NCBI RefSeq assembly: GCF_000966975.1
Contig: NZ_JZWV01000066.1
Location: forward strand, 1 to 29,747
Origin: Streptomyces katrae
GTDB taxonomy: Bacteria; Actinomycetota; Actinomycetes; Streptomycetales; Streptomycetaceae
DNA length: 29,747 nt
Reading direction: 5' to 3'
The notes under the pieces are model-generated. The model was not told the DNA's origin, made no database searches, and was given only the letters and a program-made list of their open reading frames with translations. The position numbers and the translations under genes were made by a program. Positions 15,734 to 24,162 of this stretch are shown one piece after another. Position 1 is the stretch's first letter; each line of letters opens with the position of its first letter.

Positions 15734-16743
15734 AAGTCCTCGTCCAGGTCGACCGTGCCCTCGACGGCGACCTGGTAGGCCGACGGGCGGCGCTCGAAGA
15801 AGTTCGTCAGCTCCTGGACGCCCTGGAGCTCCATGAACGAGAACGGGTTCTGCGAGCCGTACACCGGCGGGAAGCCGAGGCGCACCAGGCGCTGGTCGGC
15901 GACACACTCCAGGTATTCGCGCATCGAGTCGGTGTTCATGCCCGGCAGGCCGTCACCGCACAGGTCGCGGCCGAACTGCAGCTCCGCCTCCACGGCCTCC
16001 TTCAGCATGTCGGTGACCTGCTGCTGGAGGGCGTCGTCGAAGAGCTCCGGCTCCTCCTTGCGGACCGTGTCCACGACCTCGAAGGCGAAGTTCATGTGCA
16101 TGGTCTCGTCCCGGAAGACCCAGTTCGTGCCCGTCGCCAGGCCGTGCAGCAGGCCGCGCGAGCGGAACCAGTACACGTACGCGAAGGCGCCGTAGAAGAA
16201 CAGGCCCTCGATGCAGGCGGCGAAGCAGATCAGGTTCAGCAGGAAGCGGCGGCGGTCGGCGGCCGTCTCCAGCTTGTCGATCTTCTCGACCGAGTCCATC
16301 CACTTGAAGCAGAACTGCGCCTTCTCGCGGATCGACGGGATGTTCTCGACCGCGTCGAAGGCGGCCGCGCGGTCGTCCGGGTCGGGCAGGTAGGTGTCCA
16401 GCAGCGTCAGGTAGAACTGGACGTGCACGGCCTCCTCGAACAGCTGGCGCGACAGGTACAGGCGCGCCTCCGGGGAGTTGATGTGCTTGTACAGCGTCAG
16501 GACCAGGTTGTTCGCCACGATCGAGTCGCCCGTCGCGAAGAACGCGACCAGACGGCCGATCATGTGCTGCTCGGCCGGCGTCAGCTTCGCCAGGTCGGCC
16601 ACGTCGGAGTGGAGGTCGACCTCCTCCACCGTCCAGGTGTTCTTGATCGCGTCCCGGTAGCGCTCGTAGAAGTCCGGGTAGCGCATCGGGCGGAGCGTGA
16701 GCTCGAAGCCCGGGTCGAGGAGGTTCTTCTTCTCGGCGGTCAT
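15730..16743 (-). CDS. nrdB: Class Ia ribonucleotide reductase small subunit NrdB
   Basis: A diiron-tyrosyl-radical subunit, 337 aa. It generates and stores the radical used by NrdA to reduce ribonucleotides. Metal ligands and radical site are visible: an Asp in ATGDSIVANN, Glu104 and His107 in EEAVHVQFY with the radical Tyr111 four residues after His107, Glu in IEGLFFYG, and Glu/His in RDETMHMNF. The C-terminal tail ends in acidic DLDEDF, the type of peptide that docks to the large subunit. The start codon shares one base with the nrdA stop (TAATG), so the subunits are translationally coupled. Confidence 0.96.
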   Translation of the reverse strand: MTAEKKNLLDPGFELTLRPMRYPDFYERYRDAIKNTWTVEEVDLHSDVADLAKLTPAEQHMIGRLVAFFATGDSIVANNLVLTLYKHINSPEARLYLSRQLFEEAVHVQFYLTLLDTYLPDPDDRAAAFDAVENIPSIREKAQFCFKWMDSVEKIDKLETAADRRRFLLNLICFAACIEGLFFYGAFAYVYWFRSRGLLHGLATGTNWVFRDETMHMNFAFEVVDTVRKEEPELFDDALQQQVTDMLKEAVEAELQFGRDLCGDGLPGMNTDSMREYLECVADQRLVRLGFPPVYGSQNPFSFMELQGVQELTNFFERRPSAYQVAVEGTVDLDEDF

Positions 16744-19133
16744 TACTGGCAGGCCTCGCAGGACTCGGGGTTCTCAAGGGAGCAGGCCAGCGCCTCGGCG
16801 TCGAGGGCCTGGGGCAGCTGGGTGGGGGTGGCGGCGGCCGGAACGGCGGTGCCGGAGGCCGCGCGGGCGATCTTCGTCGCCGGGCGCGAGCGCAGGTAGT
16901 ACGTGGTCTTCAGGCCCTGCTTCCAGGCGTACGCGTACATCGAGCTGAGCTTGCCGATGGTGGGCGTCTCCATGAACAGGTTCAGCGACTGGCTCTGGTC
17001 CAGGTACGGCGTACGGGCCGCCGCCATGTCGATCAGGCCGCGCTGCGGGATCTCCCACGCCGTGCGGTACAGCTCGCGGACCTCCGCCGGGATCCAGCCG
17101 AAGCCCTGGACGGAGCCGGAGGACTCGCGCAGCGCCTCGCGGGTCTGCGCGTCCCACACGCCGAGCTTCTTGAGGTCCTCCACCAGGTAGCCGTTGACCT
17201 GGAGGAACTCACCGCTGAGGGTCTCGCGCTTGAAGAGGTTGGAGACCTGCGGCTCGATGCACTCGTACACGCCCGCGATCGAGGCGATCGTCGCCGTCGG
17301 GGCGATCGCGAGGAGCAGCGAGTTGCGCATGCCGGACTTCGCGACGCGGGCGCGCAGGGCGTCCCAGCGCTCGGGCCAGTGGCGCTCGGTCTCGTAGTGG
17401 TCGGGGTGCAGGACGCCCTGGGCGGTACGGGTCTCGGCCCAGGCCGGGAGGGGGCCGCTGCGCTCGGCGAGGTCGCAGGAGGCCTCGTAGGCGGCGAGCA
17501 TGATGCGCTCGGAGATCTTCGTGGACAGGGCCTTCGCCTCGGCGGAGTCGAAGGGCAGGCGCAGCTTGAAGAAGACGTCCTGGAGGCCCATCGCGCCCAG
17601 GCCCACCGGACGCCACTTGGCGTTGGAGCGGCCGGCCTGCTCCGTCGGGTAGAAGTTGATGTCCACCACGCGGTCGAGGAAGGTCACGGCCGTGCGGACG
17701 GTCTCGTCCAGGCGCTCCCAGTCCATGTCCCCCTCGGCGACGAAGGCGCCGAGGTTGACGGAGCCGAGGTTGCAGACGGCCGTCTCGCCGTCGTTGGTGA
17801 CCTCGATGATCTCGGTGCAGAGGTTGGAGGAGTGGACCACCGTGCCCGGGAGCGCGGTCTGGTTGGCCGTCCGGTTGGAGGCGTCCTTGAAGGTCATCCA
17901 GCCCTGGCCGGTCTGCGCGAGGGTGCGCATCATGCGGCCGTAGAGGTCACGGGCCGGCATGGTCTTCTTGGCGAGCCCGGCGGCCTCCGCCTTGACGTAG
18001 GCGGCGTCGAACTCGTCGCCGTAGAGGTCCACCAGCTCGGGGACGTCGGCCGGGGAGAACAGCGACCACTCGGCGTCGGCGTTGACGCGGCGCATGAACT
18101 CGTCCGGGATCCAGTGGGCGAGGTTCAGGTTGTGCGTACGGCGCTGGTCCTCGCCGGTGTTGTCGCGGAGCTCCAGGAACTCCTCGATGTCCGCGTGCCA
18201 GGTCTCCAGGTAGACGGCGGCGGCGCCCTTGCGGCGGCCGCCCTGGTTCACGGCGGCGACGGAGGCGTCGAGGGTCTTCAGGAACGGGACGATGCCGTTG
18301 GAGTGGCCGTTGGTGCCGCGGATCAGCGAACCGCGGGCGCGGATGCGGGAGTACGACAGGCCGATGCCGCCGGCGTGCTTGGAGAGGCGGGCGACCTGGT
18401 GGTAGCGGTCGTAGATGGAGTCCAGCTCGTCCAGCGGGGAGTCGAGGAGGTAGCAGGAGGACATCTGCGGGTGCCGCGTACCCGAGTTGAACAGGGTGGG
18501 GGAGGACGGCAGGTAGTCGAGCCGGCTCATCAGGCTGTACAGCGAGGCCACTTCCTCGACCGCGCGGACGCTTTCGTCCTCGGCGAGGCCGCAGGCCACG
18601 CGCAGCATGAAGTACTGCGGGGTCTCGATGACCTGGCGGGTGATCGGGTGGCGCAGCAGGTAGCGGCTGTGCAGGGTGCGCAGGCCGAAGAAGCCGAAGC
18701 GGTCGTCCGCGCCCTCGGCGAGGGCGTGCTCGACCAGGGCGTTCAGGCGGGCGGCGTGGGCGGCGACGAACTCGGCGGTGCGGTCGGCGATCAGGCCCTC
18801 GCGGTGGCCGACGGCGACGGACTCGGCGAAGGAGGTCGCGCCCTGGCCGGCGGCCTCCTCGGCGACGGCCAGCGTCAGCAGGCGGGCGGCGAGGCGGGAG
18901 TACGCCGGGTCCTCGGAGATCAGGCCGGCCGCGGCCTCGGTGGCGAGCCCGCGCAGTTCGGCCTCGTCGGCGGCGGCGCTGCGGCCGCGCAGGGCGGCGG
19001 CGGCGACCCGGCCGGGGTCGGTGTCGGGGAGGTCGGCCGTGAGCTCGGTGAGGGTCCGCAGCAGCGCGGCCCCGGGACCTTCTGCTTCGGGGTGGTCGGA
19101 CTCTGCGCGCGGTGCGGCGGGCGCGATGGTCAC
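16743..19133 (-). CDS. nrdA: Class Ia ribonucleotide reductase large subunit NrdA
   Basis: The catalytic subunit, 796 aa, converts ribonucleoside diphosphates to deoxy forms. Active-site residues are in place: the first redox Cys in MSSCYLLDSPLD, Asn-Leu-Cys-Thr-Glu (radical Cys with its Asn and Glu) in SSNLCTEII, the second redox Cys in AVCNLGSVNL, the radical-transfer Tyr-Tyr in LKTTYYLRSR, and a C-terminal shuttle Cys-x-x-Cys in SCEACQ at the very end. The first 100 residues are Ala/Glu-rich; I cannot confirm a functional ATP cone there. I start at the GTG at 19133 (VTIAPAAP) with GAGGGAGAG upstream; the longer frame to 19268 runs into the riboswitch leader. Expression should be switched off by coenzyme B12 through the upstream aptamer, leaving the class II enzyme (not in this window) to do the job. 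Confidence 0.95.
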   Translation of the reverse strand: MTIAPAAPRAESDHPEAEGPGAALLRTLTELTADLPDTDPGRVAAAALRGRSAAADEAELRGLATEAAAGLISEDPAYSRLAARLLTLAVAEEAAGQGATSFAESVAVGHREGLIADRTAEFVAAHAARLNALVEHALAEGADDRFGFFGLRTLHSRYLLRHPITRQVIETPQYFMLRVACGLAEDESVRAVEEVASLYSLMSRLDYLPSSPTLFNSGTRHPQMSSCYLLDSPLDELDSIYDRYHQVARLSKHAGGIGLSYSRIRARGSLIRGTNGHSNGIVPFLKTLDASVAAVNQGGRRKGAAAVYLETWHADIEEFLELRDNTGEDQRRTHNLNLAHWIPDEFMRRVNADAEWSLFSPADVPELVDLYGDEFDAAYVKAEAAGLAKKTMPARDLYGRMMRTLAQTGQGWMTFKDASNRTANQTALPGTVVHSSNLCTEIIEVTNDGETAVCNLGSVNLGAFVAEGDMDWERLDETVRTAVTFLDRVVDINFYPTEQAGRSNAKWRPVGLGAMGLQDVFFKLRLPFDSAEAKALSTKISERIMLAAYEASCDLAERSGPLPAWAETRTAQGVLHPDHYETERHWPERWDALRARVAKSGMRNSLLLAIAPTATIASIAGVYECIEPQVSNLFKRETLSGEFLQVNGYLVEDLKKLGVWDAQTREALRESSGSVQGFGWIPAEVRELYRTAWEIPQRGLIDMAAARTPYLDQSQSLNLFMETPTIGKLSSMYAYAWKQGLKTTYYLRSRPATKIARAASGTAVPAAATPTQLPQALDAEALACSLENPESCEACQ

Positions 19134-19285
19134 GGGGGAGCTCTCCCTCACTCGGCCCGGTCTTCGGCGGAGCGGGGCGCGAGCGGGCGCACGCGGGCGC
19201 GCGCAGAAGCGCGTTCGGCACCGCATGGCGTCCACCGGCCCAACCGCGAGGCCCGGACGAATCGACACCCCGGGTCGGTCGATCC
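19134..19285 (-). other. nrdA leader between aptamer and start codon
   Basis: About 150 bases of untranslated leader. It contains GC-rich alternating CGCG segments able to form hairpins (for example CGCG-CTTCTG-CGCG near 19200-19215). Near the start, the ribosome site GAGGGAG is followed at once by CTCCCC, so it could be masked by pairing. This is where the riboswitch expression platform should be, but I cannot tell terminator control from translational control by eye. Confidence 0.4.
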
Positions 19286-19404
19286 GGGGGCACTGCCGAC
19301 AGGTCTTCGGACTCGCGGATACGCCGGTGGGCGTACGTCACACCGTTGCGGGACAGTTCCGGATTCCCACCGGATTCCCCTGCGGCGGCAGCAGGCATGA
19401 GCAT
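19286..19404 (-). promoter_or_regulatory. Cobalamin (B12) riboswitch controlling nrdAB
   Basis: On the minus strand the B12 box (19343-19380) reads GGGAATCCGGTGGGAATCC, then GGAACTGTCCCGCAACGGTG, matching the cobalamin aptamer core. The conserved 3' element AGTCCGAAGACCTGTCGGCAGT follows at 19291-19312. Its position about 150 bases before nrdA matches the published coenzyme-B12 riboswitch of the Streptomyces nrdABS operon. Outer stem limits are approximate. Confidence 0.93.
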
Positions 19405-19443
19405 ACATGTGGGGGCGACCCGATGCGGTGGCCCCCACATGTT
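19403..19443. promoter_or_regulatory. Paired NrdR-box-like sites forming a perfect 12-bp inverted repeat
   Basis: ACATGTGGGGGC (19405-19416) and GCCCCCACATGT (19431-19442) are exact inverted copies. The centres of the two ACATGT cores are 32 bp apart, about three helical turns, the spacing typical of tandem NrdR boxes. On the minus strand the upstream box is ACACAACATGTGGGGG, close to the general NrdR pattern acaCwAtATaTwGtgt. The sites lie at the probable nrdA promoter, just upstream of the aptamer. NrdR would repress when dATP is plentiful. Confidence 0.65.
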
Positions 19444-19469
19444 GTGTCGGGTGCATGCGGAGCGTGTTG

Positions 19470-19967
19470 TCACAGCTCCATTCGGTACGTGAGCAGGGTC
19501 AGTGCGGGGAGGGGCGACCAGTCCAGTTCGGGCGTACGGACGAACCCGAGCCGCTCGTAGATCCGTTGGGCCCCGCGCATGGCGGGCTGGGTGGAGAGCA
19601 CCAGCGCGGTGACCCCGGCCAGGGCCCGGGCGCGTTCGGCGCAGGCCCGTACGAGTGCCTCCCCGACGCCCTGCCCGCGCGCCCCGGCGGCCACCGCGAG
19701 CATCCGGAACTCGGCGTCGTGCGGCCCGGCGATGTCGGCGAGCCGGCTGCCGGGTGCGGCGAAGGTCACCCCGCCGAGCACCTCCCCGTCGCGCACGGCG
19801 ACGAGCACCTCCCCGTCGGCGGCCCGCCCGGCCACGTCGCGGAGCACGTTCAGGTAGTGGTCGTCGTCGTTGAGGTCGAGCAGCCCGTCGCCGGTGTAGG
19901 CCTGTCCGGTGATCTCCCCGAGGCGCTCGTACTCGTCTTCCCTTGCCGTCCTGATCTCGAAGTCCAT
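19470..19967 (-). CDS. GNAT-family N-acetyltransferase
   Basis: A 165-aa single GNAT domain. The acetyl-CoA pyrophosphate loop is seen in FRMLAVAAGARGQGVGEALV (R/Q-x-x-G-x-G as RGQGVG), and the C-terminal part IYERLGFVRTPE is the usual motif B. The substrate is unknown. The start ATG at 19967 faces the Uma2 gene. The gene ends 23 bases before the NrdR-box-like region, so the nrd promoter lies directly behind it; readthrough into nrdA is possible. Confidence in the family is high, in a specific role nil. Confidence 0.9.
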   Translation of the reverse strand: MDFEIRTAREDEYERLGEITGQAYTGDGLLDLNDDDHYLNVLRDVAGRAADGEVLVAVRDGEVLGGVTFAAPGSRLADIAGPHDAEFRMLAVAAGARGQGVGEALVRACAERARALAGVTALVLSTQPAMRGAQRIYERLGFVRTPELDWSPLPALTLLTYRMEL

Positions 19968-20043
19968 GCCGCCGAGTGTGCGTCACGTGTGTGGGCGCCC
20001 GGCGCTATCGTCGGAAGTAACCGTCGAGGAAGGCGAGCGAGGC

Positions 20044-20628
20044 ATGAGCGTCATGACCGAACATCCCCACCTGCTGACTGAGGACTTCGAAGCCGTGGCG
20101 CGGATAGCTGCCAGAGAGGTCGAAGGTCTGCGGCTGGAGTTCATCGACGGGGTCATCAGGAGCAAGGCAGTGCCCGACGGAGATCACGACCGAATCGTTC
20201 TGTGGCTCGCCCGCATCTGCATGCAGCACCGGCCTGAGCTGTGGCTTCACGTGGAGCGGGGGCTGGCTGTCGGGGACTACCGTTCGGGTCGTGCACGTCC
20301 TGATGCAGCCCTCGCGCTCGACGACGCGTTCGTCGGCCAGGGGGAGTGGGCTGACCCCGCCCCGGTCCTGATGGTCGTCGAGGTCACCTCGTATGACAAT
20401 GACACCGACCGGCGCGACCGGGTGGAGAAGCCCCTGGCCTACGCGCAGACCGGTATCCCCGTATACCTGCTTATCGACCGGGAGGCGTGCGACGTCATCG
20501 TGTTCAGTGAGCCGGACGGCCGCCGCTATGTGAACACCCGCACCGTGGCGTTCGGCAAGGACATCGAACTTCCCGATCCCGTCGGCATCACCCTCCAGAC
20601 CGAGCCCCTCAAGGACTGGGTGCGCTGA
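20044..20628 (+). CDS. Uma2-family (DUF820) putative restriction-endonuclease-fold protein
   Basis: A 194-aa protein with the PD-(D/E)xK-like Uma2 layout. LRLEFIDGVI is followed by a paired SGRARPDAALAL, which carries the Pro-Asp, then LMVVEVTSYDND, which carries the Glu of the ExV motif. EKPLAYAQTGIPVYLLID comes next. Despite the nuclease fold, most members in actinomycetes have no known function and occur in many scattered copies. An ATG at 20044 with GAGGAAGG upstream is chosen; an ATG three codons later is possible. It stands alone, divergent from the GNAT gene, with its own terminator after it. Confidence 0.85.
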   Translation: MSVMTEHPHLLTEDFEAVARIAAREVEGLRLEFIDGVIRSKAVPDGDHDRIVLWLARICMQHRPELWLHVERGLAVGDYRSGRARPDAALALDDAFVGQGEWADPAPVLMVVEVTSYDNDTDRRDRVEKPLAYAQTGIPVYLLIDREACDVIVFSEPDGRRYVNTRTVAFGKDIELPDPVGITLQTEPLKDWVR

Positions 20629-20644
20629 CACGCGGAAAGCGAAG

Positions 20645-20671
20645 GGCCCCGCCGGATGGTCCGGCGGGGCC
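20645..20671. terminator. Hairpin terminator between Uma2 and YbdD genes
   Basis: A 12-bp perfect stem (20645-20656 with 20660-20671) and a 3-base loop lie between two convergent genes. It can terminate both. Confidence 0.8.
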
Positions 20672-20683
20672 TCTGTCATGCGC

Positions 20684-20884
20684 TCAGCAGCAGCGGAAGC
20701 CCTCCCGCGGGTCCGCCTCGCGGGCGTCCGTCCGCGCCCGTTCGAAGGCGCGGCGGGTCAGGACCTCGGCCTGGGGGTCGTGGGAGCGGGCGTGGGCGAC
20801 GTAGCGGTCGTACGCGGCCTCGCCGGAGAACTCCCGTACGTAGTACCGCGCCTTCGCCAGCGCCCCCCGGACCGCGCCGCTCAC
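20684..20884 (-). CDS. YbdD/YjiX-family small protein (CstA partner)
   Basis: A 66-aa protein of the YbdD/YjiX family (DUF466). The family core is seen in ARYYVREFSGEAAYDRYVAH, and it ends REGFRCC. Members are nearly always encoded after cstA-type transporters and act with them in pyruvate uptake. Here the GTG start overlaps the cstA stop (GTGA at 20881-20884), so the two are translationally coupled. Confidence 0.88.
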   Translation of the reverse strand: MSGAVRGALAKARYYVREFSGEAAYDRYVAHARSHDPQAEVLTRRAFERARTDAREADPREGFRCC

Positions 20885-23082
20885 GCGACCGGGTCCTTCA
20901 CGCGGCCGCCGCCCCCGTCGAGGCCGGCCGCCGCGAGCTGGGCCTTCTCCTCGGCCGTGGCGATCAGCCCCGCCGGGGCGATGATCTTCGACTCGGTCCA
21001 CGGGACCTCCGAGAGGCGGACGGCCCCGGGGTCGGAGACGGCCTTGAAGCAGGTGCGGGCCGCGTCCAGCAGGACGATGATGATCAGGGCGGCGAAGAGG
21101 GCCGAGAGGACCCCGTCGACCGTGGCGTTGGTGACCACGGTGTGCATCTCGTCCATGTTCTTGGCCGGCGGCAGCACCTTCCCGGCGTCGATGCCCGTCT
21201 GGTACTTGTCGCGCTGCGCGAAGAAGCCGATCTTCACGTCGTCCGAGAAGATCTTCTGGTAGCTGGCGGTGAGGGTGACGGCCACGTCCCAGGCCAGCGG
21301 GACGGCCGTGACCCAGGCCCACTTGAGGCGGCCCGACTTGACCAGCAGCGTGGTGCACACGGCCAGGGCGACCGCCGCGAGGAGCTGGTTCGCGATGCCG
21401 AACAGCGGGAAGAGCTGATTGATGCCGCCCAGCGGGTCCTTGACGCCGACCCACAGGAAGTAGCCCCAGCCGCCCACGACGACCGCGCTGGCCAGCCACA
21501 CGCCGGGCTTCCAGCTGACGTCCTTGAAGGACTTGTGCACGTTGCCCAGGGTGTCCTGGAGCATGAAGCGGCCGACCCGGGTGCCCGCGTCCACCGTCGT
21601 CAGGATGAACAGGGCCTCGAACATGATGGCGAAGTGGTACCAGAACGCCTTCATCCCGGCCCCGCCGAACACGGAGGAGAAGATCTCCGACATCCCGAGC
21701 GCGAACGTCGGAGCGCCGCCCGTACGGGACAGCAGGGTGGTCTCCTCGACGTCCTTGGCGGCCTGTGCGAGGGCGTCCGGGGAGATGGCGAAGCCGAAGT
21801 GGCCGACCGCCGCCGAGGCGGACTGGACGGTGGTGCCGATGACCCCGGCGGGGGAGTTGACGCCGAAGAACAGACCCGGCTCGATGATGCAGGCGGCGAT
21901 CACGGCCATCACGGCGACGAAGGACTCGGTGAGCATCGCGCCGTAGCCGATGACCCGGACCTGGGTCTCCTTCTGGATCATCTTCGGGGTGGTGCCCGAG
22001 GCGACCAGGGAGTGGAAGCCGGACAGGGCCCCGCACGCGATGGTGATGAAGACGAAGGGGAACATCGACCCGGCGAAGACCGGCCCGTCGCCGCGCGTGG
22101 CGAAGTCGGTGACCGAGGGCATCTTCAGCGTCGGCATGGCGATGACCACGCCGACCGCCATCAGGGCGATCGTGCCGACCTTCATGAAGGTGGACAGGTA
22201 GTCGCGCGGGGCGAGCAGCAGCCACACCGGCAGGACGGAGGCGAAGAAGCCGTACCCGATCATCCAGAGGACGAGGGTCTCCTTGTCCAGGGTGAAGAAG
22301 TCGGCCCAGGAGGACTCGGCGACCCAGCCGCCCGCCACGATGGCGAGGAGCAGCAGGGCGACGCCGATGACGGAGACCTCGGTGACCCGGCCCGGGCGCA
22401 GGTAGCGCAGGTAGACGCCCATGAAGAGGGCGATCGGGATGGTCATGCCGATGGAGAAGACGCCCCAGGGGGAGTGCCCCAGGGCGTTGACGATGACCAG
22501 GCCCAGCACCGCCAGCAGGATGATCATGATGGTGAACACGGCGAGCAGGGCGGCGGCCCCGCCGACGGGGCCGATCTCGTCGCGGGCCATCTGGCCCAGC
22601 GAGCGGCCGTCGCGGCGGGTGGAGAAGAACAGCGTCACCATGTCCTGGACGGCGCCGGCGAAGATGACGCCGGCGACGATCCAGATGGTGCCCGGCAGGT
22701 AGCCCATCTGGGCGGCGAGCACGGGGCCGACGAGCGGGCCGGCGCCGGCGACGGCGGCGAAGTGGTGGCCGAAGAGCACGCGCCGGTCGGTGGGGTGGAA
22801 GTCGACACCGTTGTCGAGGCGTTCGGCGGGGGTGGCCCGGGTGCCGTCCAGCTTCAGCACGCGGTTCGCGATGAACCGCGAGTAGAAGCGGTAGCCGATG
22901 GCGTACGAGCCCAGCGCGGCGGCGAGCAGCCAGGCCGCGGAGATCTCCTCACCGCGCGAGAGCGCCAGCACGCCCCAGCCGACGGCCCCGATGAGGGCCA
23001 CGAGCACCCATACGGCGACGGACTGCGGGGTGGCTCTCGCCGTAGGTGTCCGCTGTGTCCCTGTTGCTCCCGGTTCCGGCAT
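20881..23082 (-). CDS. cstA: Carbon starvation protein A family transporter (pyruvate uptake)
   Basis: A large membrane protein, 733 aa, with about 16-18 hydrophobic helices. The CstA core is clear: FGHHFAAVAGAGPLVGPVLAAQMGYLPG, followed by GAVQDMVTLFFSTRRDGRS and later FHSLVASGTTPKM. The C-terminal CstA domain follows, with NVHKSFKDVSW and INQLFPLFGIANQLLAAVAL. E. coli relatives (CstA, BtsT) import pyruvate; the same is inferred here. I start at the ATG at 23082 (MPEPGATG) because GAGGGGACGAGG is just upstream; an ATG eight codons earlier is less well placed. A possible promoter (TTACGT, 17 bases, TAGATT) lies in the 132-base gap before dasR, but it is weak. Confidence 0.93.
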   Translation of the reverse strand: MPEPGATGTQRTPTARATPQSVAVWVLVALIGAVGWGVLALSRGEEISAAWLLAAALGSYAIGYRFYSRFIANRVLKLDGTRATPAERLDNGVDFHPTDRRVLFGHHFAAVAGAGPLVGPVLAAQMGYLPGTIWIVAGVIFAGAVQDMVTLFFSTRRDGRSLGQMARDEIGPVGGAAALLAVFTIMIILLAVLGLVIVNALGHSPWGVFSIGMTIPIALFMGVYLRYLRPGRVTEVSVIGVALLLLAIVAGGWVAESSWADFFTLDKETLVLWMIGYGFFASVLPVWLLLAPRDYLSTFMKVGTIALMAVGVVIAMPTLKMPSVTDFATRGDGPVFAGSMFPFVFITIACGALSGFHSLVASGTTPKMIQKETQVRVIGYGAMLTESFVAVMAVIAACIIEPGLFFGVNSPAGVIGTTVQSASAAVGHFGFAISPDALAQAAKDVEETTLLSRTGGAPTFALGMSEIFSSVFGGAGMKAFWYHFAIMFEALFILTTVDAGTRVGRFMLQDTLGNVHKSFKDVSWKPGVWLASAVVVGGWGYFLWVGVKDPLGGINQLFPLFGIANQLLAAVALAVCTTLLVKSGRLKWAWVTAVPLAWDVAVTLTASYQKIFSDDVKIGFFAQRDKYQTGIDAGKVLPPAKNMDEMHTVVTNATVDGVLSALFAALIIIVLLDAARTCFKAVSDPGAVRLSEVPWTESKIIAPAGLIATAEEKAQLAAAGLDGGGGRVKDPVA

Positions 23083-23214
23083 GATCCTCGTCCCCTCGTT
23101 GATCATTTTGCGTTCAAGCGCACGGAATCTACGGGGGGTTGTCGGTGGACGTAAGCCCCCGTCCGCATAGCGGTACGAGCGTCCACCGGCGTTCGAAGTG
23201 ACGTCAACCGTTGA

Positions 23215-23979
23215 TCACACAGCAGGTCGCTGAAGACGGGCAACGAACTTATAACGGTCGCCGCGATATACCGATCGCACCCATTCGACCGGTTCTCCGT
23301 CGGCGTCCAGGGAGTGCCGCGAGAGCATCAGCATCGGCAGGCCCACGTCCGTGCCGAGCAGCCCGGCCTCGCGCGGGGTGGCGAGGGAGGTCTCGATGGT
23401 CTCCTCGGCCTCCGCGAGCCGGACGTCGTACACCTCGGCGAGGGCGGTGTAGAGGGAGGTGTACTTGGCGAGCGAGCGGCGCAGCGCGGGGAAGCGCTTG
23501 GCCGACAGGTGCGTGGTCTCGATGGCCATCGGCTCGCCGCTGGCCAGGCGCAGGCGCTCGATGCGCAGCACCCGCCCGCCGGTGGCGATCTTGAGCAGGC
23601 CGGCGAGGGTGTCGTCGGCGGTCACGTAGCCGATGTCGAGGAGCTGGGAGGTCGGCTCCAGGCCCTGGGCGCGCATGTCCTCGGTGTAGGAGGACAGTTG
23701 CAGGGGCTGGGAGACCTTGGGCTTGGCGACGAAGGTGCCCTTGCCCTGGATGCGCTCCAGCCGGCCCTCGACCACGAGTTCCTGCAGGGCCTGCCGGACG
23801 GTGGTCCGGGAGGTGTCGAACTCGGCGGCGAGGGTCCGCTCCGGCGGTACTGGAGTGCCGGGGGGTAGCGTTTCGGTCATGTCGAGCAAGTGCCGCTTGA
23901 GTCGGTAGTACTTGGGCACACGCGCCGTTCGAGTGGCCGGCCCGCCTTCCGGCTCCGTGGTCGCCCCTTCGGTGGACAT
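23215..23979 (-). CDS. dasR: GntR/HutC-family regulator DasR
   Basis: A 254-aa global regulator of N-acetylglucosamine and chitin metabolism, exactly the length of S. coelicolor DasR. An N-terminal winged helix ([15 protein letters not shown], then [20 protein letters not shown] and [12 protein letters not shown]) is followed by a UTRA effector domain ([20 protein letters not shown], and [15 protein letters not shown]). In S. coelicolor glucosamine-6-phosphate releases DasR from dre operators; NagB at the window's right edge consumes that effector. The ATG at 23979 with GGGAAGG upstream is chosen; a start 13 codons earlier adds non-conserved residues. It is divergent from dasA. Two inverted repeats in its leader are listed separately. 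Confidence 0.96.
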   Translation of the reverse strand: MSTEGATTEPEGGPATRTARVPKYYRLKRHLLDMTETLPPGTPVPPERTLAAEFDTSRTTVRQALQELVVEGRLERIQGKGTFVAKPKVSQPLQLSSYTEDMRAQGLEPTSQLLDIGYVTADDTLAGLLKIATGGRVLRIERLRLASGEPMAIETTHLSAKRFPALRRSLAKYTSLYTALAEVYDVRLAEAEETIETSLATPREAGLLGTDVGLPMLMLSRHSLDADGEPVEWVRSVYRGDRYKFVARLQRPAV

Positions 23980-24038
23980 CGCCGCCCGCCTTCCCGACTC
24001 CAGTTTCGCTGCCGTCACCGGCTCCTCCGATATGTGCG

Positions 24039-24051
24039 GTCACATGGTGAC
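24039..24051. promoter_or_regulatory. Inverted repeat in the dasR leader
   Basis: GTCAC-ATG-GTGAC, 60 bases upstream of the dasR start. It is short but perfect, and does not resemble a dre site. Confidence 0.25.
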
Positions 24052-24089
24052 ACGGGTGGGAGGGCAGGCCTCCTCCCTCCCCCAGGTGT

Positions 24090-24107
24090 CGGTCCGGTAA
24101 CGGACCG
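24090..24107. promoter_or_regulatory. 7-4-7 inverted repeat between dasR and dasA
   Basis: CGGTCCG-GTAA-CGGACCG is a perfect palindromic site midway between the divergent genes, about 20 bases before the dasA -35 element. It is unlike a dre site, so it may be an operator for another regulator or an mRNA hairpin in the dasR leader. Confidence 0.35.
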
Positions 24108-24127
24108 AGCACCCGCTCATTAGACCC

Positions 24128-24156
24128 TTGACACCCCTAAAGGTCTAGGCCAAGCT
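24128..24156 (+). promoter_or_regulatory. Candidate dasA promoter
   Basis: TTGACA at 24128-24133 is a consensus -35. At 17 bases spacing the -10 would be CAAGCT (24151-24156), which is weak. A dre-like site covers the spacer and another covers the expected start point, so DasR bound here would block RNA polymerase. Confidence 0.55.
24139..24154 (+). promoter_or_regulatory. dre-like DasR operator 1 (upstream of dasA)
   Basis: Bases 24139-24154 match 11 of 16 positions of the dre consensus ACTGGTCTAGACCACT, with the GGTCTA core intact. It sits in the promoter spacer. Confidence 0.6.
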
Positions 24157-24162
24157 CCCGGT

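Noticed and set aside
19260..19268. NrdA starting at 19268
   Set aside because: The added 45 residues are Arg/Pro-rich, come from the untranslated leader, and reach almost into the B12 aptamer.
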